Source of the DNA: Piper betle
Lineage: Eukaryota; Streptophyta; Magnoliopsida; Piperales; Piperaceae
Length of the DNA stretch: 64,000 nucleotides
Direction of reading: 5' to 3'
NCBI GenBank assembly: GCA_033002965.1
Contig: JAURVB010002461.1
Coordinates: 62,001-126,000 of the forward strand
Under the pieces are notes generated by a model. It made no database searches and had not been told where the DNA came from. It worked only from the letters and a program-made list of their open reading frames with translations. Made by a program: the position numbers and the translations under genes. Below are positions 35,374-46,769 of this stretch, in pieces; position 1 is the first letter of the stretch, and every line of letters starts with the position of its first letter.

Positions 35374-36608
35374 GGTTAGCGCTTCCAAATGGAATAAGAA
35401 ATCTAGATCATGACTTGCAAATAAACGACATCGAATTTTTAATATAAACCGAGAAAAATGTGATTCACAAATTAACTTCGCTTCTAGTCTTTCCCGTCGG
35501 CAGCTTTTAATCATTTTGGGCCGAATTACTGGCCAAGTATTATTGGCCCAAAGTAGCATTATTCTTTCCGATTGAAATACTTGTTATGTTATATGTACAG
35601 ATTACAGACCAACGTGAACGGTGAAGTCTTCTAAGAAAAAAACAACGCCTCCAAGGAGGTTTGTAATTTAACTTGTACAGGTTAAACGTCCCTCGCTAAT
35701 TGTGGAAATGTCATGAAGTATGTTGCGAGCTCGACTACGCAACCTGCAGAGAAAACCCCGACAGAGTCTGATGGAGCCGCCACCGAAGATGACATGAGAA
35801 TGCTAGAGCATCGGTGATTGGCCAGATTGCGGGGTATGCGGGCCGGATGTTCGGGTTTTATCGGTATTCTGGATAAAAGGTGGATCGTATCTCTGTGTTT
35901 TTGGAAGTTCCATAAGATTTTGATGCTTCTCAGATTATTTTATTATAAGAACAATAACAAATTATTATTATAACAGGTATGGGTCGTTGGAATTCGTACT
36001 TATCCCTACATTACTCTCTACTTACTCTCACCCGTCAGAATATTTATTGTGGTTTTGCTGTTCCCTACGTAATATTAACATTTAAGATATTCTGATTTTC
36101 TTGTTACCTATATTATTATATATGTATACAAACCTTTACCTAGCGAGTTGTTGGCGAGCATATATTTAAAGCAACATGCATGAAGCATTGCAGTGATACA
36201 ATGTTAACGCTTCCAAATGGAACAAGAAATAGCAAATAAACGACATCGAATTTTTAATATACGCCGAAAAAAATGTGATTCACAAATTAACTTGGGTTCT
36301 GGTCTTTCCTGTCATCAGCTTTCAATCATTTTGGGCCGAATTCCTGGCCAAGTATTATTGGGCCAAAGTAGATTTATTCTTTCCGATTGAAATACTAGTT
36401 ATATTATCTGTACAGATAATAGATCAACGTGAAAGGTGTAGTCTTCCAACGCCTCCAAGGAGGTTTGTCATTTAACTTGTACAGGTTAAACATCCCTCGC
36501 TAATTGTGGGAATGTCATGAAGTATGTGGCGAGCTCGACTACGCAACCGGCATTGAAAAACCTCGACAAAGCCTGATGGAGCCGCCACCGAAGATGACAT
36601 GAGAATGC
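35374..36608 (+). repeat. Pair of ~430-bp direct repeats
   Basis: Repeat 1 (35374-35802) and repeat 2 (36203-36608) share long blocks, for example GCAAATAAACGACATCGAAT, CCAAGTATTATTGG and GAGCCGCCACCGAAGATGAC. They are separated by about 400 bp with no gene. The ends are not TG...CA and no primer-binding site follows repeat 1, so they look like a local duplication, not an LTR pair. Confidence 0.65.
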
Positions 36609-37042
36609 AACAAGAAATAGCCGGGCAACATGCAGATCATGTTTTTGCTCTGCTTCTCGAGTGTCTTCTAGATATATGTACGTAGAATTCGATTGTATGG
36701 ACGTTGGGTTCCATAATGTAATGGTTTAGGCGCACAGCAGTTGTTTTAGGGCTGAAACGCATTACATGACACTAGGCACAACCTATATTACAGATAAATT
36801 ATAATTTTATTAAAAAATTTCATCAAATTATAAGATAGACTATATAATAATTTTATATCTTAAATATAGATTCTGATTAACTCCAACTTTAAAATACAAA
36901 GAGAAAATGGACTATAATAATCTGATTGTTGAATTTCTATTGTTATTAGAAAGAGTTGATATGGTAAAAAAAAGTTATGATTATGAGTTTTTAGGGATTC
37001 TATGATTAGCTTAATTATTAAGCTTGAGTTAGACTCAACCAT

Positions 37043-37460
37043 ATTTTAAAACTGAAAACTCAGACACCACTAGACATCGTGGAGTCAACTCCAAACTAGA
37101 CACCACTAGACATATCGTGGAGTCAACTCCAAACTGACTAGGAGTCATATATATCAAATTTTTAATTATATAAATAAAAAATTATATGAAATTAGTTTTA
37201 TGTAAATATATATATATATATATATATATTACTTTTTGACACTTAAAATTGATAAATATATGATTTATATTACTTAAAAATATTCATTTAGCCAATCTAA
37301 AAAAATGTTTTGATAATTTTTATGACATGATTCGGAGAGTCAATTACTAAATCAATTACTATAGAGTCATTCATGGAGTTCAACTCGGCAAACTACAAAC
37401 TACGGAGTCGAGTTGATTCCGAGAGTTTTTCGAGTCAAAAAGGAGTTTTAAAACTATGAG
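37043..37460. mobile_element. Candidate MITE with TTTTAAAACT ends
   Basis: Starts TTTTAAAACTGAAAACTC and ends GGAGTTTTAAAACTATG; the two termini are inverted. The centre (37200-37330) is AT-rich. The centre and one GGAGTCAACTCC-bearing side match 19610-19890 in inverted orientation at roughly 80% by eye. No target duplication was established. Confidence 0.45.
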
Positions 37461-37980
37461 CTCGACTTTATGGTCATTGACTCACAATCATGTAAGGAGT
37501 CAATAATCTAGGGTTATGAACAATCAGTGTAAAGCAACACTCCCATTAGGTTTAGCCTACTTTTAAAATTGGTGTAAGATCCCACAAAAATTAATTTCAC
37601 GTTCAATACTTATTACCAAAGTTTTTAAAAGTTGATAGATTGCAAGATCTTACAAAAATTAATTTAATATCTAATAACATCGACTAGAGTAAGATCAAGT
37701 ACAATAATAATAAGGATGTGCTTATATATTTTTATTGATCATTTTGAATAAAAAATTTAGATCCATTTAGTTTGTATTTGGGCCAATAGTTAGTTTGAGA
37801 TTCGTTTAATATAAAAAATATAAAAGCATCTTTAGGTTTATTAGTTTGCACTTCAATCGGCCAATTATTACAACAAGCTAGTTCAAACTTAGTTTATGTG
37901 TGATTTTTTTACAGGTTGAGATTGAGCCCTGAAAACTCCTATATATGTTCAATCAGGTTTGTATTTGATTTTGTAAGATC

Positions 37981-38060
37981 TAAAGATTTTGAATACACAA
38001 CAAAAAACACTCCTATATATTAAAGATTTTGAATACACAACAAAAAACACATTTTTAAAT
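37981..38060 (+). repeat. 40-bp tandem duplication
   Basis: AAAGATTTTGAATACACAAC and the following A-rich stretch occur twice, with a 40-bp period, between the candidate MITE and the BAHD promoter. Confidence 0.7.
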
Positions 38061-38096
38061 ATATATATATATATACATGACAAGGTGTCATTAATG

Positions 38097-38099
38097 GTA

Positions 38100-38138
<39 letters not shown>

Positions 38139-38142
38139 GGTA
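38097..38142. repeat. (CT)n(TA)n microsatellite
   Basis: About 13 CT units followed by TA units, some 630 bp upstream of BAHD gene 1. Confidence 0.9.
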
Positions 38143-38587
38143 ATTAATAATATCCGACATAGATAATTAATTTGTACAAAGTTGAAAATCATATCATGCT
38201 CATATGTAAATAGAGCTCAAGGAGTCATGTGCATCAAACTCGTTTCATAATTCCATGAGTTATTAAGTCAAGAAGTGATGGCCGCCAACAATATTTAAGC
38301 AAACGTATAGACGTAGACAAATGAACTCACCTGTCGTGTGTTACATACATCGCATATACAGTACATCCATCTGAGACCAGAAGGTTATTGGTCGAAAATA
38401 TTTTTATAACAATATATTTCAGCAAATTTTGAACTCAATGGAATTACTAATTAGCAAAGCCTGATCAATTTAAGGGGGGAATGAAGTTTCCAAGAGCTAT
38501 TGACCTCAGAAAAAAACCAGTATACAAGGATGAACTTCATATATATATATATGTTAGAAAATAATTCTAAAGTTGGTGTACATATGT

Positions 38588-38768
38588 ATAGAGAGAGAGA
38601 GAGAGATCAATGGATGTTTAATTTAAGGAGATAAGATCGTTTAATGCACTATAAAAGTGGAGGAAACCTGAACCCCAATACATAACAACCACTCACACAG
38701 GGTACTTTCCATAGTTCCATATCCAAGAGATTCACTTAGGACATTTTCTTGATAAAGAACAAGCATCA
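38588..38768 (+). promoter_or_regulatory. Promoter region of BAHD gene 1
   Basis: A (GA)n tract (38590-38607) lies 160 nt upstream of the ATG. CTATAAAAGT at about 38650 is a good TATA box, placing initiation near 38680 and a leader of about 90 nt. GA tracts are common in plant core promoters; any regulatory role is inferred. Confidence 0.6.
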
Positions 38769-40947
38769 ATGGAGGTGAAGATAATCAGTACAGAGATGCT
38801 AAGACCGGCTTCTCCAACCCCTCCATACCTTCGTTACTTCAATCTCAGTTGTCTAGACCAGCTCTCCCCTCACGTGTTCGTTCCTCTCATCTTGTACTAC
38901 CGCCACCATCAAATGGGCAACGCCCCCACTACTACTCCCGACATATCTCGCCGTCTCAAAACCTCTCTCTCTCAAAGCTTGGTGCAATTCTACCCACTGG
39001 CCGGAAGGTTTGTGGCCAAAGAAAACCAGATCGAATGCACCGACCAAGGAGTCGAGTTTTATGAAACTAGAGTACTCCATTGCCAATTAGAGGAGCTCCT
39101 CAAGGAGCCTAACCAGATCAGCTTGTCCGAGCTCGTTCCTTGTTACCATACATACACCAAGCACTCTGGAAGAGAAGATGCTCTCTTGGCCGTGCAGGTC
39201 AATTTCTTCGACTGCGGCGGATTGGCACTGGGAGTGAGCCTCTCCCACTTAGTCGGCGACGCAGCCACCTTTGCCACCTTCCTCAACGACTGGGCCTCCA
39301 CCGCCGGCGTGGTGGGAAGTGCTCCCGCCCAAAAGACGCCGTTTGTCGTCCATCACCACCTCTTCCCGCATATACCCGGGGCACCCAGGCTGGCGCCTAA
39401 ACTCGCCACCAATCCCACCATGAAGAGGTTTGTGATCGACGAGTTAGACCTCGCCGCTCTCCGGCGGAAGCGCGGTAGCGCCCCTACTCGCGTGGAGGCC
39501 GTCACGGCTCTGGTGTGCAGGTGCATGGTGAGGGCGACAAGGAAGTCTGGGGCCAATAACGGTGAGGACGAGAGAGATTTCTTAGTAACCCATGCAGTGA
39601 ATCTCCGACGGAGAATTGAGCCACCATTGCCTGATGACGCCTTCGGAAACTTCTGGGTCTCTTGTTGCTTTGTCGCTGGAGAGCTCTCCAGCGGACGATG
39701 AGGATGGTGGCCTAGAGGTTAGTATTTACTGCTTTGTTAAACCGAGGCAAGCATCAAATATTTTAATTTTATAAAAAATTAAAATCTAATATTTGGTTGG
39801 TTCAATTAAAATTAAACCAAACCATTTATTCAATTAACTAAACTGAGGTAATTTTATTAACCAAACAGAAACTAAATTATAGTTCATAACCCCAATGATC
39901 AAACCAAATAAATATGGTTTCGTTTTGTTTTAAACGAACTCCAACCGAACTAAACAAAATAATAAATGATAATTTTTTTATCATTAAAGATTTATTTTAT
40001 AATGTTTAGTCTAATTATTCTTAAATTTTATTTATAAAATAAAGAATTTCTAGCACACATTTGAAGGTTTTACAAACTTATCACGAGCAGTTACTCGAAT
40101 AAGATTCTACTATGAAACATTATATAATAGATGTATAATAAATAATATATTAATTTTCCATCTCTTACATGTACATAAACAATGGTTTAATGGTTAAATG
40201 ATATAGATTTTTACAAGTAAGGAGGGTGTTTAAGTATTATATATAAATGGTTTTTTTCTTCCTTATCTGGTTTTAAGCATTTGCTACGGCAATAATATCC
40301 TCTTTAGTCTGAACAATTCAGTGTAAACATCATCCAAAGGGCCGGTGTGGCTTATTAAGCCAAGAGACTTGTTCGTACACGTGTGTGTCTATATATATAT
40401 ATATATCCTAATTGGTTTTCTTATTAAAGGTATAGTTGTTTTTTTAATTGTTGAGCTCGCTGTTGTTAGAATTTTACAATTTTTTTAGCAATAGCATAAA
40501 ACAAAATACACGCACATTCTACACATCAAAGAAATGTAATATACTCTCAATGAATAAGTTGCAACTTTTTCTGTTCTCTTTTAATAGGCACGACTCAGAG
40601 ACAGTTTCAAAAAGGTGGACACAGCTTTAGCAAAGGACCTGCAAGGGCCACAAGGGTACCAGGCAATGGAGGCCATGATGGGAGCATTGTCAAAAAACCA
40701 AGGGAAGGAGACGGCCGTCTTCTCGTTCTCGAGCTGGTGCAAATTTGGACATTATGAAGCAGATTTTGGGTGGGGAAAGCCTCAATGGGTGAGCCCTGCC
40801 CTGCTACCAGCGAAGAATGCTTGCCTCTTCCTAGATCAGAAAGAGGAAGATGGAGTTGAAGTGTGGGTTTTTATGGACGCCGAAGACATGGCGAAATTCG
40901 AACAAGACCAAGAATTGCTTTCCTACGTTTCTCCTTCACATAAATAA
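38769..40947 (+). CDS. BAHD acyltransferase (vinorine synthase-like clade), frameshifted
   Basis: BAHD enzymes move an acyl group from acyl-CoA to a hydroxyl or amine of a specialised metabolite in the cytosol. Exon 1 is 38769-39717, exon 2 is 40588-40947, and the intron is GT-AG. The catalytic HXXXD is HLVGD (His160, Asp164). DFGWG, needed structurally, is in exon 2 (SSWCKFGHYEADFGWGKP). Together they would give about 435 residues, the family's normal size. Exon 1 carries one extra base compared with the paralogue at 48-49 kb, around 39668-39690. As read, the protein stops at residue 310 (39701), while the frame with ADDEDGGLE runs on to the donor. This is either a null allele or an assembly or sequencing error. 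The N-terminal SPTPPYLRYFNLSCLDQ places it near vinorine synthase-like BAHDs; the substrate is unknown. Confidence 0.85.
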
Positions 40948-41351
40948 GACTACTATGATAATTATATGTGTTCATTGTTGCTTCCAAGCAAGACGTTTTC
41001 ACCCTTATCATATGAACCTTCTTATGATGTTTCAGAAGTGATGATACAAAATTCAACAACATTATACTAGATGAAAAATGAGAATCAGATTTGAAATCTC
41101 AAACCCTTAATATAATTAGCTGCGTCAGACCAACATCACAGTTGTTCGATCATCAAGACAAGGATTTGGATTGTTACTGCCTCAAGCTTCCACGATTTAA
41201 GATGCATACAAGTTCCTGCACCCATTTTTTAGGTTCTTTATAAAAGAGAGATAACAACCTCATAGTTGTAGACATACAAAATTGGGCTAGTAGTATATGG
41301 TTGTCAAATTAGAGACAGTAGTAATAGTTAACAGTAAGAAGCGCAGAGTTC
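40948..41351. other. BAHD 1 3' flank
   Basis: AT-rich sequence between BAHD gene 1 and the convergent pyrophosphatase remnant. No further gene is seen. Confidence 0.5.
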
Positions 41352-43152
41352 CTACATGGAGTACCGGATAGCTTTCAGAGCATCTTCGGCAGGAAGGAAG
41401 TGATTGGCAGCAACCTCTTCGATCTCAGTTCTCTTGTCCTTATTTACATGAAAATCAGCCGGAGAAACAGAGCAACAAACCAAATTTTGCATTTCAAGAT
41501 TAGCTCATACATAATTTTCATCATTCAAAAGTTTCAAAATAGTCGAGCTTGCGGACATGATCCTCCTCATCCCTCACTGCAGTTTATCATTAACTACTAA
41601 TAGTTTCTCAAGTCACACACATATTTATATCGATGCCACTTTTACACACAACTTTCCCTCTCCCCAATTAAAAACCATTATGGACAAGAATATATATTGG
41701 TTCTTACAGCTATGACACCTTGGCCTTTGGACTAGATAGCATTTATTATATTTGAAAGCTACACCCTCAACGTCGTCATCATCATTATCCTACAGTAGAA
41801 AACATCTTCACAAGCACCTTAGAATATATCCAGTTCCCAAATAAATGTGGGCGTGAAAACTAATGAAGAAATTTCTGCCACTTACTGACATCTTTCCTTC
41901 TCCTAAAGGTCAAGCATCATTTTGATTTCCATCAGGATAACTGTTTGAAGAAGTGCATAAGCATCACATAAAGGTTTTCCTTAAAAAAATATTCAAAGGA
42001 TACAATCTTCAAAAAGGCGGCGGATTTCGGCAAGGTGGTTGGGAGGAACATCATTTATGTCTTTATAATGACGATGTTCAGGATCATCAGCGCATACTGC
42101 AATGATCTTGTCACCTCTTTCTCCCTAACACCATTTCAAGAGGCAAAAATCCGCATTTCATAACAAGAAATAATTTGAAGACTTCACGAGAACCTCGCTC
42201 TATGCTACAGGTAATAATAGAAATGATGATCTTATGTGGGTTAGGTTTATCCCACATCGGTTGTAGAGGGTGTTGTTGGCTTATATATAAGCTAATAGGA
42301 AAGCCTTATTCTTTTCTTTTTAGGGGCCTGAAGGGTCCACATGTAAAAGTTGTTGGTGACTTGTATAGTTTCGAGCCAACTTGTATAATTTCGAGTCATG
42401 CCCAATGTGTGAAAGAGAGTTGTTGGGTTTATCCACACGTTAGAAGTTATTGGTGACTTGTATATAGCTGAAAGAGGCCCGTGATATCTATTACGAGTTT
42501 CACTTTAATTGTTTTAAAGTCCTTTTTGGGGGCCCAGGGTCGAACGATGGTTTCGAAATTTGGGTGGGGGGCGAAAGGGCCTAACAAATGTGGAAAATAA
42601 TTTACAAGAAACTGCTAATTACTTAGCAACTAATGCATTCAGAGAATTTGGCCATTCACCTGATCAATCATGGGCATAAGGCCAATAGCCCGGGCCCGAA
42701 GAAAACAACCTGGGAGAACTGGCTCCTGAATCAATAACAGAACAAAAAGATACAAATCATTCTTAGTTTTTTCAGAGAGCAGACGAAATTCTAAACCTAT
42801 ATATGATAAGCAATACCTGCGTTAATACAAGGGCATCCATGGGATCACTGTCCTCGCATATAGTTTGAGGTATAAAACCATAATTGTGTGGATACACAAC
42901 AGACGAGTAAGGCACACGATCGATCTAGACAATGAGAAAAACATATAAGCTGTGATGAATGACCACACAAGTATTTTCGCACGCTGATTTAATTGTCAAA
43001 TTAGTTAGAGAATATACATAATCTGTGATCTTGGTTTTATTGGAGACTATTACCATAACCATGTAAATTGCTAATACTATACCTTGATAAGACCGCTTGT
43101 TTTGTACAACTCTTACTTAACCTTACGACCTTTTCTAATTTCAACAACCCGC
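41352..43152 (-). pseudogene. Soluble inorganic pyrophosphatase, broken
   Basis: Minus-strand exons encode consecutive parts of a plant family I soluble pyrophosphatase, which hydrolyses cytosolic PPi. 43152-43083 gives VVEI...ELYKTSGLIK. 42924-42817 gives [11 protein letters not shown] and the metal-binding signature [11 protein letters not shown]. 42725-42660 gives [21 protein letters not shown]. 42124-42005 gives [16 protein letters not shown]. 41438-41352 ends LPAEDALKAIRYSM-stop. Damage: a TAA codon at 43115-43113 replaces the expected Tyr before GluLeu; the N-terminal exon with the HPWHDLE region was not found; and the C-terminus stops about 15 residues early. The last junction is not in phase. 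A TRIM-like LTR lies in the intron between 42124 and 42660. Several splice sites are still good, so decay is fairly recent. Confidence 0.8.
42236..42600 (+). mobile_element. TRIM-like LTR fragments in a pyrophosphatase intron
   Basis: One fragment (42236-42340) runs GGTTTATCCCACATCGG to GAAGGGTCCACA. A second (42421-42546) starts TGTTGGGTTTATCC and ends near GGTCGAACG, followed by ATGGTTTCGAAATTTG, a mutated version of the usual primer-binding site. Same family as 17.83 and 25.24 kb. Confidence 0.6.
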
Positions 43153-44910
43153 AAAACTTGGTTGAGAAAATGAACACCCACATCCACCGTCAACCAAGAA
43201 ACAATATTTGCATTACCTTCATCTTAATTACACGTTATTCTATTGCAACCAATAAGCAAAAACATTTAAAAGATTCTTTTATTAAGTATTTTTCCTGATG
43301 CATAGTATTTATATGCTCATTCTTCACCATGTACATGCCGCAAACATACGCATTCTGGAAAATACAACCTTTTGTTTCTCAAATAAAAGTACCACTTGTG
43401 AACATGGAAAAGTCGACATGCAATCATTCCATTCAACTGGCTGCTTCCATCTTTTGTACACTTCAATAAGTGAAAAACATTGTACATTTTTTTTTTTAAA
43501 GTCACTTACAAAAACATATAAGACGTATAAACATCGTCATACTGAGTGATCTCGTTTCGATTAGCAATGGCCAAGAAATTGAGGCGTCCAGACCCAACTG
43601 AGACAGGTCTCCTCCCAATGCTTCTCAGGCAGGAAAGCAATGCAAGCTCCTTAATTACAAGCTGGTTGTTCCCTCTCGGATTTCATATCTCTGCTACTGG
43701 TTCCTAATTGTTCCAGAGGACATCTCTCCAATCTCTTTGAAAAATTTGGGGCGCCATCTAGAATGTCCGAAGGAGGCATTCTAAATGGAAGAATCATTGT
43801 AGGAATATCAAGGGGGTTTATAAGAGTAATGAGATTGGATCTACTGTTGTGGTTGCAAAAGACGAGTTAAGATAAACTTTATGTTGGAGAGATGAATGGG
43901 GTGGGATAAATAGTAGACCATGTATTTGCTGAAGAAACTGCTAAGCTTGTGGATGAACTCATATGGTGGATGATGCTGCCGTTCAACCTTGCGATTCTGA
44001 TGATGTTACAGCCCCATTCCTGCCGCATAATCTCGCTGTGATCGATTCATGCTTCTCAAGTTTCTATGAAGACTTGTGTGTTCATTTAAAAACAAATGGC
44101 GAAATTAGGTGCTTATTTCGTTATCAAAGTATTTGATGCCTGAAAATTTTAAATAGAAGTACACTAGGAGTGCTAGACACTAGCAAATATGATCCAAAAA
44201 ATCAGCTCAAAGAAGAACCAAATGAAAAAGAAAAAAGAAAAAGAAAAACAAATCGAAACGGAAAAATGGTTTAGAATTAATTTTTTTAGAAAAGAAATAC
44301 TTTGAGGTGTAATATGGCAATTCATTAACAATCATACATGATATGTAACAGAAAAATAAAGATTGAATTTCCGAGTCACACTATTAGTTTTAGAATTGTT
44401 TGCTTAATTGGCATATCTTTACCAAGTAAAGCAAGCCTAGAAACTGTTACAAGTGCCAACCGTTAAATAGCCCATTCCACTAACCTGCCAAGAATTTGAG
44501 ATAACTAATGTTCATGTAACTATTAGAAGAAAAAAAGGAAATCAACTGCTTGCAAAACATAGCTGGCACTAAAGTAAAGGACTGCACAAAGAGAACTAAA
44601 TCCACCGCCAAAGGCACAAGTAGTTCATGCAAATGCGAGCACATTTCCTATCATCACATTGCATTCATCATGAACCAATTTATTTACATGTTTTCATATG
44701 TAACAAGCCCTTAATAACGGCCAATTTCCTTTACAATCGACTCCAATTGATTTTCAGACCCAAAAAAAAAAACAGTAACGATAGCTTCTCAAAATCTCAT
44801 ATAAGCCTATCAAAACACCAACCCTTGAATGAAAGATATGTAGAACAAAAAAAGAAAGAACTTTTTTCACATTAACACACCACAAAATACTCCGAGCAAT
44901 TTTCAGGTAA
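43153..44910. other. Unassigned region upstream of the pyrophosphatase remnant
   Basis: At 43560-44060 the base composition is more balanced than the surroundings. A 56-codon plus-strand frame starts at 43567 (MAKKLRRPDPTETG). No domain was recognised and the frame does not extend. The missing N-terminal pyrophosphatase exon was not found here. The rest is AT-rich. Confidence 0.35.
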
Positions 44911-45093
44911 TCAAGCAACCTCAGATACCAATATAATCAAACAAACCAATCCAATCACCAAAACAAAATATTTCGTGTTAAAAAAAATTCCTGGACGACG
45001 ACGCTCTTCTCGCTTCCAATTATCATAAGTAAGATAGCTATAGTTGATCATTGACATCACCAAATACTCAGAATTCTCCAGATCGATCCACAT
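44911..45093 (-). CDS. Hypothetical 60-residue protein with C-terminal membrane segment
   Basis: The frame runs from Met at 45093 to a stop at 44911. The first half is acidic and Tyr-rich (MWIDLENSEYLV, YSYLTYDNWK). Then a basic stretch KREERRRP precedes a hydrophobic tail, FVLVIGLVCLIILVSEVA, like a tail-anchored protein. The sequence has low-bias, protein-like composition in an otherwise AT-rich area, but no family is recognised and no promoter was identified. It could be an exon or chance. Confidence 0.3.
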   Translation of the reverse strand: MWIDLENSEYLVMSMINYSYLTYDNWKREERRRPGIFFNTKYFVLVIGLVCLIILVSEVA

Positions 45094-45934
45094 CGACTAG
45101 CTTCTCTTTATTTTTCTTCCAATGAAGTGGACAATACACATCTTCGAATTAGAAAGATCCAAACCAATATGATCCACTAGCTTTCTTTACACATGCCATT
45201 GTATCAAGTATTCATACACAATCAAGGGGGCCTATTTCCTTCATTAAATACTCTGGAATAATTAAAAAGGTAATCTCTTTATATACCTTTCCTGCACCCA
45301 TAACAATAAAAAAAATCTTGGCCCAAAGCAAAAAAAACACATTAAGATGTCATTAGTTTTCGCCTAGGTGATGATGAAAACTGGTTATCAGGTCACGGTC
45401 ATGGAGACGATATGAAAGCTTAAAGCACCACCCGCATCAGAACCAACAAATCACATCAAATTTCAGGCCTTGTAGAAAAACTACCCACTTTATCTTTTAC
45501 CAAGTTGCCCAAGTCCATAAATTAATGCTCCTCAATCAAAAACAAAATAATTCTTATTCATCATATGTGTTAATTGTTGGTAAGCATCAATATTTCATGG
45601 GTAAAAAGATCAGGCATTGACTGATCAAAAAATTTGTTGCTCCCCTTAAAGTCATCTTTAGTACCCATAATTCAACCTCCTAGCGACACTATTTATTGAA
45701 ATAAAGTTATATTCTAAATTAATTAATCATGCTGCTACATTTTAATATGCATCACAGGTGATTAAGTAATTAACAAGACATTATTCGAAAAGTTAATCAT
45801 GAGAAAGCTGATAGTTATTATAATAAATGCCGATCATACACCATCTTACAATTACTAGAAGATGTTAATTCCCAGCATTTTCCAATTATTCGTTTTCAAA
45901 TACACAACGCCATTAACTCTCGTAACGCGGTTAG

Positions 45935-46661
45935 TCAGACGTCAACGGAGCAGCCCACCGGAAACTGTAGGCGTACGACGGCGACTTCGGCCGGGAGGCC
46001 ATCCATTCGGAAGTAGGCGGCACAGTTGACGTGAATATGATAATGCCCAGAAATCCAAGTCCCGACCTTCCATCGGACCTGGCCGTCGGACTTGATATTG
46101 ATGACAAAGTAGCCAGCGGCCTGGTCCTGCTGCACAGCCAGGGTGACGAATGGCGATACCGGGACAGCGTCACCACGGAGGTACGGCGACCAGACGACGA
46201 CCTCATGGTGGCCTTGGTAAGATGGCGGGAGACGAGTGGCCAGTGTCACCTATGTTTAAATATACGTTAAAAAAATTTTCTCCTTAAGAATGCCGAAAAT
46301 ATAGATTCTAATTAAATTTTAAAATTATAACGTTTTTTCGAATGATACTTCTCTTAACCTGTTGGTTGCGGTAAGTGGCATAAGTGGCAATCCTGTCATA
46401 ATACACACGTATGCGGTCGTTGGGGTTGCGGGAGACGAGAGTGATCTGGATGACGGTGGTGAGGACGGTGGCGCCGGTGGCATTGAACTGGTAGACGGCA
46501 GCGTCTTGGAGTATGAAGCGGGGGTGGGCGGGGCGGAAGACCAGCCAGATGATGAGGATGATGAGGAGGATAAGGATGATGATGGACAGGAAGCACGCGA
46601 AGAGCTGCCGGAAGAGATGTTGGCGCCTGTGCTTTTTGTTGCCGCAGTCCTTCTCCGACAT
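45935..46661 (-). CDS. NDR1/HIN1-like (NHL), LEA2-domain membrane protein
   Basis: Exon 1 is 46661-46359 and exon 2 is 46249-45935, with a 109-bp GT-AG intron in phase 0; together they give 205 residues. Residues 1-18 are basic and cytosolic. Residues 20-42 are one strongly hydrophobic membrane span. The LEA2-type beta domain follows, with the NPND motif at residues 79-82, and ends in VRWKVGTWISGHYHIHVNC, a hallmark of NHL proteins. These are single-span plasma-membrane or ER proteins linked to pathogen response and membrane contact. The gene is complete. A TATA-like ATATAATA lies about 90 nt upstream, near 46750. Which NHL subtype it is cannot be told. Confidence 0.9.
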
Positions 46662-46769
46662 GGTTGGAGATGGAAGTCAGGTAGATGGAGGAGAAGTAGA
46701 AGAAGGTGATAAGGTGAAGATTGGAAGAAGGGGTGAATGCGTGTAGTTTATTATATGGTAAGGTTGGCA

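Noticed and set aside
35278..35559. 93-codon minus-strand frame overlapping repeat 1
   Set aside because: Not maintained in repeat 2 (36.2 kb), so not under coding selection.
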